DNA from: an uncultured Fibrobacterota bacterium
Lineage (GTDB): Bacteria; Fibrobacterota; Chitinivibrionia; Chitinivibrionales; Chitinispirillaceae
Direction: 5' to 3'
Length of the DNA stretch: 13,284 nucleotides
Assembly (NCBI GenBank): GCA_903888815.1
Contig: CAISVC010000294.1
Coordinates: 1-13,284, forward strand
Shown here: positions 1-7,889 of the stretch, piece by piece
How positions within the stretch are numbered: position 1 is the stretch's first letter
How the letters are laid out: the number at the start of each line of letters is the position of its first letter
Notes under the pieces: model-generated
What the model saw: only the letters and a program-made list of their open reading frames with translations
Database searches by the model: none
Told to the model about the DNA's origin: nothing
Program-made: the position numbers and the translations under genes

Positions 1-2
1 TC

Positions 3-1820
3 GCGGTCATCGAAGGCAAGATGCTTATGCAGTCCCCTGCCGGCGAGTCGGTTGAGATATCGGCCGGAAATTTCGGCTGCGTTGACGGCTCCGGCCGCAT
101 TACCCAGGGAACACTCGGGAAAAAAGTTGTCGCGGCGCTTGAAAAATGGTCGGGCGTCAAGGCCGGGGCCGGATTCTCCGATGCCAAGGCTTCTTCCCTA
201 GAAATGGTCGACCAAGAATTCACCGCAATTGCCGCAGGGAGCCCTGCTGCTTCGCCAAGCACCAGAAGGCAGCCTCCGAAAAAAAGCGAACCCTCTGAAC
301 AGCCGCAAGGTGCATCCGCTGCGGGCGAAACAGCCCCTGCAACCGGGCAGCAAACGGGGGAAGGTGGAAAAAAAGAAACCGCTGAAGCTGCGGCTCCCTC
401 CACCGGCACCTCGTTCGAACTTTCGGCCGGCGCCGTCACGGTCAGCGATCAGCAGTGGACGCGCCTGGCGCTGGGTATCGACGTACCGTTCTGGAAATTC
501 GGCGTCTTTTTCGATATCGAGACCTTTCTTGACCCGCAGGGAAAATTTTCGAACAAGGGTTGGGACTTCAAGCACAACACGCTTGAAGCAATAACGAGAA
601 AAATCCGGTATATACGGTTCGGCCACGAACAGGATCCTGTATTTGTCAAAATTGGCGGTTTGTCCAATGTGACGCTGGGGTACGGCTTCATCGTCGACCG
701 GTTTACCAACATGCTGCACTATCCGGACCAGAAGCTTCTGGGCGTGCAGTTCTACCTGAATGATATTTCTCCTGCCGGCATTACGCTCCAGCTGATGGGC
801 ACCGATCTGCAGGAGCTTCGCACGCACTACCACGGCGGCATGGGTGCGGCGCGGCTTGCCTTCCGGCCGTTCAAGACGCTCGGCTATCCGGTCATCAGCA
901 ACCTTGCGATCGGCGCCACCTATGCGTACGACCGGAATCTGTATGCGCCGGCGCGCGACTGGAAGCTGTCAAAGGAAGAAACGCTCATCAAGTCAGCGGT
1001 TGATCGCGGTATTCTTCCTGATTCGGCAGTAAGCGCCTGGCTCCTGGCTAACGGCTATGATACCGATTCACTGCTCAGCCAGTTGAGTGCGGAAGACGCG
1101 GCCAAAAACCAAAAAGAACCGTTCGGAATATACGGGGCGGACATCGGTCTGCCCCTTATCAGCAGCCCGCTCCTGTCCCTTGACCTGTACGCTCAATCGG
1201 GCATGCGGAGCGACACGCTGCGCGGCTGGGGCATCGGCGCACCGGGTGTGGCGCTCAAAATCTGGCGGCTCTCGGCAGGCCTCGAATACCGCCATACCGA
1301 AGGCAGGTTTGTGCCGGGATTCTTCGGACCGTATTACCTTGATGAACGGCTGATACGCGAGCCGTCAATCGTCACCAAGAAAGAGTCGCTCAAGAACGAT
1401 ACGCTGAACGGCGTATTCGGCCGCCTGGGGTTTGATATCGCCAACGTGCTCGTCATTGACGGCGCCTACCAGTATCTGACAGGAAAAACAGCTGCCGATA
1501 AGGACCAGCGGTTTGAAATAACGGGAAGCATTGGAAATATGATCCTGAATAAAATTCCCAAGATCAAGAAATTCGAGGTGTACCTTTACAAGACAAATAT
1601 CGGCTCTGATATTGTCAAATACGACACTACAAACAGAAAATATACATACGACCGCTTTTTCGAAAAGACGCCGTTTATGTACCACGGGTACCGCCTCGGC
1701 TTCGAGATTTCACAGGGCGCAACGCTTATCTGCGACAACCGCTTCGGCTATACGCGTGACAGCAGGGGAAAGCTGACGGTCAACAACAATATCACGGTGC
1801 AGACGGCATTCTCGTTTTAA
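3..1820 (+). CDS. FecR-like domain plus outer-membrane beta-barrel protein (5' end beyond window)
   Basis: The frame is open to the left edge, so the first ATG at 21 is probably internal and the N-terminus, with any signal peptide, is missing. The first ~45 residues (AVIEGKMLMQSPAGESVEIS..) resemble the end of a FecR-type domain, a small beta-rich periplasmic module. A low-complexity linker rich in Pro, Glu, Lys, Ala and Thr follows (about residues 75-130 from the ATG). The remaining ~470 residues have alternating hydrophobic and aromatic strands, with motifs such as VTLGYGFIVDRFTN..YP, and end VQTAFSF. A terminal Phe is the usual BAM-recognised beta-signal. I infer an outer-membrane barrel with a periplasmic FecR-like head; substrate and role are unknown. 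Similar barrels, as I recall, are annotated only as hypothetical proteins. A strong terminator follows 18 bases after the stop. Certain as a coding region; the barrel assignment is by pattern only. Confidence 0.8.
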   Translation, partial: AVIEGKMLMQSPAGESVEISAGNFGCVDGSGRITQGTLGKKVVAALEKWSGVKAGAGFSDAKASSLEMVDQEFTAIAAGSPAASPSTRRQPPKKSEPSEQPQGASAAGETAPATGQQTGEGGKKETAEAAAPSTGTSFELSAGAVTVSDQQWTRLALGIDVPFWKFGVFFDIETFLDPQGKFSNKGWDFKHNTLEAITRKIRYIRFGHEQDPVFVKIGGLSNVTLGYGFIVDRFTNMLHYPDQKLLGVQFYLNDISPAGITLQLMGTDLQELRTHYHGGMGAARLAFRPFKTLGYPVISNLAIGATYAYDRNLYAPARDWKLSKEETLIKSAVDRGILPDSAVSAWLLANGYDTDSLLSQLSAEDAAKNQKEPFGIYGADIGLPLISSPLLSLDLYAQSGMRSDTLRGWGIGAPGVALKIWRLSAGLEYRHTEGRFVPGFFGPYYLDERLIREPSIVTKKESLKNDTLNGVFGRLGFDIANVLVIDGAYQYLTGKTAADKDQRFEITGSIGNMILNKIPKIKKFEVYLYKTNIGSDIVKYDTTNRKYTYDRFFEKTPFMYHGYRLGFEISQGATLICDNRFGYTRDSRGKLTVNNNITVQTAFSF

Positions 1821-1838
1821 TATATCATTGTCACCAAC

Positions 1839-1874
1839 AAGAGGCAATCCCGCGCAGGCGGGGTTGCCTCTTTT
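1839..1874 (+). terminator. Rho-independent terminator after the barrel gene
   Basis: A 15-bp stem pairs 1839-1853 with 1858-1872, with one T-G wobble at 1848/1863 and a 4-base loop (gcag). A short T run (1871-1874) and an AT stretch follow. It lies 18 bases past the barrel stop codon, so it should end that transcript and insulate the PBP gene. The reverse orientation lacks a T tract. Confidence 0.88.
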
Positions 1875-1924
1875 ATTCCGCTGCGCGTAATCGAGCATCA
1901 GCTATTTTATGAAATGTCCGGACA

Positions 1925-3394
1925 ATGCCGCCAGCCGGAAAAATGCAAAGCGACGATAATGAACAGGCACGTACCAGGAAATCATCGGCACAGCAACCTC
2001 CCATGACGTATCGCACGTTCGGCAGCTTATTTACAAAGTTTAAAGAAGCATTTCTCCGCTTCCCGCGGAAAGGCCGCCTGCGCTTTTTCCTGGCGCTCAT
2101 CGTGGCGGTTTCAGGATTTAAAATTGCCGGGGCGCTCCTTGCATCATCCGGCGATACCGCCGGTACGCTGAGCGGCGCCGGTAAAAAAGCCTGCTCTCAA
2201 ACCGCCGGCACCGCACTTGATTTCAATGCGGTGGCCAGCCTCCTCGCACAGTGCCAGCCAAGATTGATTTGTGATAGGGACACGTTTCAAGCAGACGGCA
2301 TTTCGGTGGTCGTCTGGTACAGCCTCGACACCGCGCTTCAAAATTTCATCGGCCGCATGCTGAAACAGTACCGGCCGAGATACGGCGCCATGGTCGTCAT
2401 GAACGCGCGAAGCGGCCGCGTTCTTTCCATGGTGTCATACCGGCACGACAGTCTGCCCGATCTCGGCAGCCGCATGTTCCTGCGGAGCATTTTCCCGGCC
2501 GCCTCAATTTACAAAATCGTAACCGCCGCGGCGGCAATCGAAACGGCCCGGTACAGCGCTACAACTCCGGTACCGGTCGCGGGCCGGAACCATACGCTGT
2601 ACCGGTCTCAGATCAGGAAAACAATCAGCCCCTGGAATGAGCTGCCCTTTGAAGACGCCTTTGCGTATTCCATCAACCCGGCTTTTGCCCGCATAGGAAT
2701 GTATGTCGTCGGCAGAGAAACCCTCGAGGAGTATGGACGGCGGTTCGGATTTAATGCACGCATACCCTTTGAGCTTGCTGCCGATTCTTCAAAGGTTCTG
2801 GTTCCGGATGATACCTCCTACGCAATGGCCGAACTGGCATCGGGATACAACCGGAGAACTACGCTTTCGCCGCTCCACGGCGCGCTCATCGCCGGAACCG
2901 TGGTCGAGGACGGCGCCATGCCTGAGCCGCGCCTGGTTGACAGCATATGCCGGACCGACGGACAGTGCCTGTACCGGTCTCAGCCGCAGGTGTGGAAAAA
3001 CTCGATGCGCAGCGCTACCGCGTGTGAGTTGCAGACCATGATGAACAGGGTGGTTGAGGTCGGTACCTGCCGGAAAACATTCAGGCTCTTACGGAGATGC
3101 GCCTGGAGCCAGGGAATCGAGTATGGCGGCAAAACCGGGTCGATCGATGTTGACAGCATGGGAAAAATCGACTGGTTTATCGGTTTTGCGGTAGACCGGG
3201 ATGAACCTGACCGAAGTCTGGCAGTCGGTATCGTCACGGTACACGGCCGGTTATGGACCGTTCACTCGAGTTACCTCGGCGCGGAAATCTTCAGGAAAGC
3301 TTTGCGACCGGCCCCGCATGAACAGATGACAAAAAAACAAAGCGCCCGCACCCCTTCCGCATCCGCGCCGGTTGTCAATAAACCGAAAGGGTAG
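1925..3394 (+). CDS. Penicillin-binding protein transpeptidase (compact, membrane-anchored)
   Basis: This is a D,D-transpeptidase that cross-links peptidoglycan on the outer face of the inner membrane. All three active-site motifs are present and in order: SxxK at S194-IY-K197 (nucleophile Ser194), SxN at S249-I-N251, and KTGS at 403-406. One membrane anchor sits at about residues 52-73, preceded by a basic stretch. At 489 residues it is shorter than typical class B PBPs, with only ~120 residues between anchor and active-site Ser, so a large dimerisation domain seems absent and there is no glycosyltransferase domain. The region after the anchor has eight cysteines (90, 110, 116, 342, 348, 367, 382, 392), which could form disulfides. 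The start is uncertain: no clear Shine-Dalgarno precedes 1925, and in-frame ATGs at 1943 and 2003 would still keep the anchor. era follows 7 bases later, so the two are probably co-transcribed. Confidence 0.88.
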   Translation: MPPAGKMQSDDNEQARTRKSSAQQPPMTYRTFGSLFTKFKEAFLRFPRKGRLRFFLALIVAVSGFKIAGALLASSGDTAGTLSGAGKKACSQTAGTALDFNAVASLLAQCQPRLICDRDTFQADGISVVVWYSLDTALQNFIGRMLKQYRPRYGAMVVMNARSGRVLSMVSYRHDSLPDLGSRMFLRSIFPAASIYKIVTAAAAIETARYSATTPVPVAGRNHTLYRSQIRKTISPWNELPFEDAFAYSINPAFARIGMYVVGRETLEEYGRRFGFNARIPFELAADSSKVLVPDDTSYAMAELASGYNRRTTLSPLHGALIAGTVVEDGAMPEPRLVDSICRTDGQCLYRSQPQVWKNSMRSATACELQTMMNRVVEVGTCRKTFRLLRRCAWSQGIEYGGKTGSIDVDSMGKIDWFIGFAVDRDEPDRSLAVGIVTVHGRLWTVHSSYLGAEIFRKALRPAPHEQMTKKQSARTPSASAPVVNKPKG

Positions 3395-3401
3395 CGGCCG
3401 T

Positions 3402-4322
3402 ATGGCGCAGCCAACAAAATCTGCCGCACCGTTCCGGTCGGGTTTTGCCGCACTCATCGGCCGTCCCAACAGCGGAAAATCCACGCTGCTTAATACCGTC
3501 CTCGGCGAAGAACTTTCGCCGGTAACCCCACTGCCGCAGACCACACGCCGCAGGATAAGGGGCGTCTATACCGACCGCGCCATGCAGATCATTTTCAGCG
3601 ACACACCGGGAATGCACTGGGGCAGCCATCGGCTCAACAGGATGATGCTGCGGGAGGCGAAAGATGCGGCCGGCGAGCAGGGTGTCGACTGCCTCTGCTA
3701 TCTGGTGGATCTGTCGCGGGAATTCGGCAAAGAGGAGTCGCTGGTCGCCTCGGTCGTACAGGACGCAGACGCGCCCAGGCTTATCGTTTTCAATAAAAGC
3801 GATCTGTGCAAAGCACCCGGGCTGCAGATACGGCGTTTCTTCTCGCTCTTCCCGAGACTTGCCGGAACCCCTTCGGTTACTTTAAGCGCGGTGAATATGG
3901 AAGCAAAAAAGCAATTCCTCGCGGCCCTGGAACCTTTTATTAAAGAAGGCCCCCGCTATTTTGACGGGGAAACGTTGACCGACGCGAACATGCGCTTTTT
4001 TGCGGCTGAATTCCTGCGCAAGCATATCATCCTCGCGACCCGCGACGAAGTGCCCCATGCCGTGTTCGTGGAAATCGAGGCATACCGGGAACTTCCGGGA
4101 TACCATGACATCCGCACCCTCATCCATGTTGAGACCACGGGGCAGAAAGGAATTATTATCGGTAAAAAAGGCGCTTTAATTGCAAGGATACGCGCGGCAG
4201 CGGAAAAAGAACTTGGACGGCTCTCCGGCTGCCCGGTCAAAATTTCATGCCACATCAAAGTAACGCCTCACTGGCGTGATAATATGAAATTTCTAAACTC
4301 AGCATCTTTTTTTTCTGAATAA
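3402..4322 (+). CDS. era: GTPase Era
   Basis: Era is an essential GTPase that binds the 3' end of 16S rRNA during 30S assembly. The 306-residue product has the expected length and architecture. The G domain has a P-loop GRPNSGKST (20-28), a switch-I TTRRR (48-51), DTPG (67-70), NKSD (131-134) and SA (162-163). A C-terminal KH domain has the GKKG loop (254-257) and the family signature T-DEVPHAV before it. I chose the ATG at 3402 because GAAAGGG lies 10 bases upstream and the product then begins like other Era proteins. A TTG at 3372 would add ten residues and overlap the PBP gene. The gene starts 7 bases after the PBP stop, suggesting co-transcription. No key residue is missing. Confidence 0.96.
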   Translation: MAQPTKSAAPFRSGFAALIGRPNSGKSTLLNTVLGEELSPVTPLPQTTRRRIRGVYTDRAMQIIFSDTPGMHWGSHRLNRMMLREAKDAAGEQGVDCLCYLVDLSREFGKEESLVASVVQDADAPRLIVFNKSDLCKAPGLQIRRFFSLFPRLAGTPSVTLSAVNMEAKKQFLAALEPFIKEGPRYFDGETLTDANMRFFAAEFLRKHIILATRDEVPHAVFVEIEAYRELPGYHDIRTLIHVETTGQKGIIIGKKGALIARIRAAAEKELGRLSGCPVKISCHIKVTPHWRDNMKFLNSASFFSE

Positions 4323-4351
4323 TCACGCAGCAGTTCTTTTCCTTGAATTCT

Positions 4352-4371
4352 CCGCAGGTAGCGGGTTTTTT
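4352..4371 (+). terminator. Possible weak intrinsic terminator after era
   Basis: A short GC stem (CCGC 4352-4355 with GCGG 4361-4364, 5-base loop) is followed by six T residues at 4366-4371. The stem is only 4-5 bp, so strength is doubtful. Its place, 30 bases after era and just before a promoter-like element, fits a transcript end. Confidence 0.4.
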
Positions 4372-4380
4372 CACCGCCGC

Positions 4381-4409
4381 TTGACCTACCCAGCAAGATC
4401 GGTTATATT
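4381..4409 (+). promoter_or_regulatory. Sigma70-type promoter for the PHP-manC-lpxB operon
   Basis: TTGACC (4381-4386) and TATATT (4404-4409) are separated by exactly 17 bases; each hexamer matches the consensus at five of six positions. It sits in the 141-base gap between era and the PHP gene and would give a leader of about 45-50 bases before the ATG at 4464. Confidence 0.6.
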
Positions 4410-4463
4410 TCTTATTCTGACTAATTAATTTAACCATAAACAATTTACCATGAAGCTTAAAGG

Positions 4464-5330
4464 ATGCAGACAGCGCCGGCTTTTGCAAGGAGATATGTAG
4501 ATCTTCATATCCACACGATACATTCTGACGGTTCAAGTACGGTCCAAGAGGTGTTAGAGGCGGCCTCACGGAAAGGGCTTGCAGCGATCGCCATTACCGA
4601 TCACGATTGTATCGACGCGTATCCTTTTGCTCTGGAACTGGGATCGCAATCGGGTATAGAAGTCATTCCCGGGCTTGAACTCTCAAGCGAAATTGAGGGT
4701 ACTGATCTCCATATTCTCGGCTATTTCATCGATATTGCCAATCCCACCCTGAACCGCCGGCTCACCCAAATGAAGGAGGCCCGCTATGTGCGGGCGCGGA
4801 AAATCGTCGAAAATCTGAACACCCAGGGAATTGATCTGCGGTTCGACACCGTCCTCTCCATTGCCGGTGTGGGCGCGATCGGCAGGCCGCATATCGCTGC
4901 TGCCCTGCTCAGGGAGGAACTCGTTTATTCGTTTCGAGAAGCATTTGAAAAATACCTGGGCTACGGGCTTCCCGCGTACGTGGAAAAATACCGGATGCAC
5001 CCGAAAGAGGTTTTTGATCTTATCAAGCATGCCGGCGGCATCCCGGTGCTGGCGCATCCCGGGGTCACGAAGATCGACGAGCGGATTCCGGAATTCATCC
5101 GCGACGGCGTTCTGGGAATAGAGGCATATCATACCGAACATTCTGCGGCTTTTCAGCAAAATTATATTAAAATCGCCCGCAAAAACGGCCTGGCCATTAC
5201 CGGCGGCTCTGATTTCCACAGCAGCAATCATAACAAATCGGAAATCGGCGTGCCCCGGGTTCCCTACAGCGCGGTTAAAAGCCTGAAAGAACTGCATTCT
5301 GCACTCGTGCAGGAGGAACTGGCGAAGTGA
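4464..5330 (+). CDS. PHP-domain phosphoesterase (RNase AM / nucleoside 3',5'-bisphosphate phosphatase family)
   Basis: This is a cytoplasmic metal-dependent phosphoesterase of the PHP superfamily. Characterised relatives (E. coli YciV/RNase AM and the nucleoside 3',5'-bisphosphate phosphatase of Chromobacterium) trim RNA 5' ends or remove the 3' phosphate of pAp. The metal-binding set is complete: H15-x-H17, D22, D46-H47-D48, E72, H83, H143 in GRPH, H198 in LAHPG, H223, and D250-F-H252. The 288-residue length fits this family and is far too short for the PHP domains of DNA polymerase III or PolX. The start ATG has only a weak upstream AAAGG directly abutting it, but the PHP signature begins at residue 11, so no later start is possible. 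It is the first gene of an operon with manC and lpxB. The exact substrate is not decidable. Confidence 0.88.
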   Translation: MQTAPAFARRYVDLHIHTIHSDGSSTVQEVLEAASRKGLAAIAITDHDCIDAYPFALELGSQSGIEVIPGLELSSEIEGTDLHILGYFIDIANPTLNRRLTQMKEARYVRARKIVENLNTQGIDLRFDTVLSIAGVGAIGRPHIAAALLREELVYSFREAFEKYLGYGLPAYVEKYRMHPKEVFDLIKHAGGIPVLAHPGVTKIDERIPEFIRDGVLGIEAYHTEHSAAFQQNYIKIARKNGLAITGGSDFHSSNHNKSEIGVPRVPYSAVKSLKELHSALVQEELAK

Positions 5331-6412
5331 AAACCATTGTGCCCGTCATTCTTGCCGGCGGAATCGGGGAACGTTTCTGGCCGCTCTCGCGGTCCTCCCT
5401 TCCCAAGCAGCTGCTCGCCCTGACCTCGCGCCGGACAATGATCGAAGAAACACTTTCCCGTACGTATGCAATACGATCGCGCGGCGTCGTCCCTCTGGTT
5501 ATTACCGGAAAAACCATTGCTTCACGGATGAAAGCGCTGCTTTCTAGAAAATGGCGGTATGATCTGCTCGTTGAACCAACGGGCAAAAACACGGCGCCAG
5601 CCATCGCTCTCGCGGCCGCCTGGGTCCGGGCCCGTTACGGCGAATCCATTATGGTGGTGCTGCCGGCCGATCATCTGATCCGGCCGCTTGACGCTTTTGT
5701 AAAGGCGGTGCGCCATGCCTGCCTCCTTGCGGATGCTCGGGAACGGCTCATCGTCTTCGGTGTCAAGCCTTCCCGTCCGGAGACCGGCTACGGCTACATC
5801 ATGCTTGGAAAAGGAACCGGCGCAACGGGTGGCGTAAAAAGCTACCAGGTGTCCCGGTTCATCGAAAAGCCTGACGCCGCCGGGGCCGCCAGATACTGCC
5901 GTTCCGGCGCGTACCGCTGGAACAGCGGTATGTTTGTCTGGAAAACAAGCGTTGTATTGCAGGAAATCAAGAACCATCTGCCTGCGCTGTTTTCCCTGAC
6001 CGAGGAAGCGTTGCACGGCGGGTTTTCGAAAGAAGCGATTGCCCGGTTTTATCGGGCGGCAGAAAAAGAGTCCATTGACTTTGGGGTCATGGAACGCTCC
6101 AACCGGGTGGACGCGGTTGAAGGCAGGTTCCACTGGGACGACATCGGTTCCTGGGAGTCACTATCCCGGGTGAACGGGGTAAACAGTGCCGGTACCACGG
6201 TGATAGGCAATCGTATTTTCGAGCAGGAGTGCCGCAACAGCATCATTGTCAACCGGTCACCGCAAACAATAGCCGCTATCGGCTGTTCTGCTGCAGCGAT
6301 TATCGCGACCCGGGACGCGCTCCTGGTGATCTCCCGTTCAAAACTGCCGGAGCTCAAGAAGTTTCTTGGCAGAATGAAACTTTCCGGGGAATTTCCATCA
6401 GAGCTGTTTTAG
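5327..6412 (+). CDS. manC: Mannose-1-phosphate guanylyltransferase
   Basis: It makes GDP-mannose from mannose-1-phosphate and GTP, the donor for mannose and for GDP-derived deoxysugars in surface glycans. The nucleotidyltransferase signature is at the N-terminus: GGIGERFWPLSR..PKQ (11-28). It is followed by ADH (114-116), FIEKPD (178-183), WNSGMFVW (198-205), EKESIDFGVMERS (246-258) and DDIGSWESL (271-279). At 361 residues it is the short, single-domain form without a C-terminal phosphomannose isomerase domain. The start is GTG at 5327, overlapping the PHP stop as GTGA. An AGGAGG at 5311-5316, 10 bases upstream, strongly supports it and implies translational coupling. lpxB follows after 5 bases. 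The guanylyl specificity is inferred from overall family resemblance. Confidence 0.92.
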   Translation: MKTIVPVILAGGIGERFWPLSRSSLPKQLLALTSRRTMIEETLSRTYAIRSRGVVPLVITGKTIASRMKALLSRKWRYDLLVEPTGKNTAPAIALAAAWVRARYGESIMVVLPADHLIRPLDAFVKAVRHACLLADARERLIVFGVKPSRPETGYGYIMLGKGTGATGGVKSYQVSRFIEKPDAAGAARYCRSGAYRWNSGMFVWKTSVVLQEIKNHLPALFSLTEEALHGGFSKEAIARFYRAAEKESIDFGVMERSNRVDAVEGRFHWDDIGSWESLSRVNGVNSAGTTVIGNRIFEQECRNSIIVNRSPQTIAAIGCSAAAIIATRDALLVISRSKLPELKKFLGRMKLSGEFPSELF

Positions 6413-6417
6413 ACGGT

Positions 6418-7566
6418 ATGGCCCCTCCTTCCCTCATGTTCATTGCCGGCGATCCTTCCGGAGATCAGCACGCTGCAGCGATAGTGCGTCAGCTACGCAG
6501 CGAAATACCCGGGGTGTCCCTATGGGGCATCGGCGGTCCCGCCATGGAAAAGTCCGGGTTTACGCCGATCATGCCTTTTGCGCCGTTCAACCGCATGGGC
6601 TTTATGGAAGTTGCAGCGCACATCGGATTTTTTCTCAACGCTAAAAAGACAATCGTTGCCATGATGGAAAAACAAAAACCCGATGCACTGGTATGCGTTG
6701 ATTATCCGGGATTCAATATCCCGATGATGAAAGCCGCCTACCGGCTCGGCATTCCGGTTATCTGGTACATAGTTCCCATGGTCTGGGCTTGGAAGCGCAG
6801 GCGGGCAGAGATCCTCGGCACCTTTGCCTCGCATATTGCGGTGATTTTCCCCTTTGAAGTACCCTATTTTTCCCCCTACCGGTCGCCGGTCACCTTTGTC
6901 GGAAATCCGCTGGTCGAAGCGATGCACCGTGAAGGTGCATTTGCACATGCGCGGAAAACGCACCCGGGAAACAATGGCTTCAGGGTAGCGATTGTTCCGG
7001 GCAGCCGCCGACAGGAGATAGAACATCTGCTTCCGCGCATGCTGAATGCCTTTTCAATCCTTAAACAGCGGCATCCCGGCCTTCGCGCCACGGTATCGCG
7101 CTGCAGTACGGTTCCGGCCTGGATGTTCAGGAGGATAATCGGAGATGCCCCGGTAGAGGTGTTTGAGGGACCGCTCCGGGAGATGCTTGTCCGCGCCGAT
7201 TGCGCTCTGGTTACCTCCGGCACCGCTACGCTTGAAACCGCACTCATGGGGGTGCCGCTGGTCGTTGCCTACCATACGTCATTTATTACCTACGCCATTG
7301 CCAGACATCTCATCAATATTCCCCGGATAGGTCTTCCCAACATCATTGCCGGCGAACAAATTGTGCCGGAATGCATCCAGCGGCGGGCAGACGGGGCGAA
7401 TCTTGCCATGATTATGGAACGTTTTATCGAATCCCCGGAATTATATAATACTACCGCAGATACGTTTATTGCACTGCGGCAAAAGCTCGGTGAAAAAAAA
7501 CCGTCACGGGAAGTGAGTGCAATAATAAAAGCGATACTTACTCTTGCTTTATCATGCACTAAATAG
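6418..7566 (+). CDS. lpxB: Lipid-A-disaccharide synthase
   Basis: LpxB (GT19) joins UDP-2,3-diacylglucosamine and lipid X to form the lipid A disaccharide at the inner-membrane face. The product is 382 residues, the usual length. Motifs: AGDPSGD (10-16, in place of the common GEASGD), DYPGFN (95-100, with the Asp expected at the catalytic site), PGSRRQEI (194-201), SGTATLE (267-273) and LPNIIAGEQIVPE (306-318). The reading frame extends upstream into manC, but similarity to LpxB begins just after the ATG at 6418, 5 bases past the manC stop, so that start is chosen; its Shine-Dalgarno is weak and coupling is likely. The gene is not beside lpxA, lpxD or fabZ, as it often is. No clear terminator follows. 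Confidence 0.95.
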   Translation: MAPPSLMFIAGDPSGDQHAAAIVRQLRSEIPGVSLWGIGGPAMEKSGFTPIMPFAPFNRMGFMEVAAHIGFFLNAKKTIVAMMEKQKPDALVCVDYPGFNIPMMKAAYRLGIPVIWYIVPMVWAWKRRRAEILGTFASHIAVIFPFEVPYFSPYRSPVTFVGNPLVEAMHREGAFAHARKTHPGNNGFRVAIVPGSRRQEIEHLLPRMLNAFSILKQRHPGLRATVSRCSTVPAWMFRRIIGDAPVEVFEGPLREMLVRADCALVTSGTATLETALMGVPLVVAYHTSFITYAIARHLINIPRIGLPNIIAGEQIVPECIQRRADGANLAMIMERFIESPELYNTTADTFIALRQKLGEKKPSREVSAIIKAILTLALSCTK

Positions 7567-7634
7567 CAATTATTACAGGTTTCTCTGTGAATGATAACTG
7601 AGGAGAATTGTTTTTTCAACGGTTGCTGCTTGTA

Positions 7635-7663
7635 TTGTCTGCACGACTACAGATACTCATAAT
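7635..7663 (+). promoter_or_regulatory. Possible promoter for the downstream membrane-protein gene
   Basis: TTGTCT (7635-7640) and CATAAT (7658-7663) are spaced by 17 bases in the gap after lpxB. The -10 matches at five of six positions, the -35 at about four. It would leave a leader of roughly 225 bases, which is long, and the area is AT-rich, so chance is possible. Confidence 0.3.
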
Positions 7664-7846
7664 ATCTTCCGCTGGCTATTATCCCCCCATTGGTTTTATC
7701 CATTGCCCACAGACCAAGATCGAGACTATATTATTTCATTAGAACCGCCGGGACAGCGATCTCGGTCAGATCACCTTGGCTACCTTATAAACCATTTCCA
7801 ATTTATAGAGCGTTGCCCAATTGTCCAGCTTATCTTCGGGTAATTA
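7647..7846 (-). pseudogene. Decayed remnant, possibly of a SAM-dependent methyltransferase
   Basis: This covers most of the 323-base gap between lpxB and the membrane-protein gene. On the minus strand, 7843-7769 reads protein-like (LDNWATLYKLEMVYKVAKVI) up to a TGA. A shifted frame then gives TEIAV (7766-7752), and after another stop 7730-7650 reads YSLDLGLWAMD..GGIIASGRYYEY. In order these resemble pieces of class I methyltransferases of the Methyltransf_24/TylF type, which have TLYKLE..VAK-I-P..LEIGVR and later DLELAL..PGGVII-DDYY. About 70 intervening residues would be missing, with at least two stops and frameshifts, so it cannot encode a working enzyme. The match is from memory of the family pattern. 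No plus-strand gene is supported here; a 67-codon TTG frame (7690-7893) has no features. Confidence 0.35.
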
Positions 7847-7889
7847 AACGTTGTCGCTTCAACACTGAAAAAGAAATGCACTTAAAAAG

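Noticed and set aside
198..833. Long antisense open frames (also 4683-5297 and 5522-6133, minus strand)
   Set aside because: They lie opposite well-supported GC-rich genes and show no motifs; such shadow frames are expected.
1875..1924. Promoter for the PBP gene in the short gap after the terminator
   Set aside because: A TATTTT-like -10 can be drawn, but no acceptable -35 lies at the right distance.
2597..2983. 15-base direct repeat (2597-2611 and 2969-2983), both encoding LYRSQ in the PBP gene
   Set aside because: Same reading frame and same peptide in a codon-biased gene, with no wider similarity around the copies; likely coincidence or a minor motif.
3372..3401. TTG start for era inside the PBP gene
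   Set aside because: The ATG at 3402 has a better ribosome-binding site and gives a standard Era N-terminus.
6229..6417. A 63-codon N-terminal extension of LpxB overlapping manC
   Set aside because: LpxB similarity starts immediately after the ATG at 6418, giving the normal 382 residues; the extension is just an out-of-frame read of manC.
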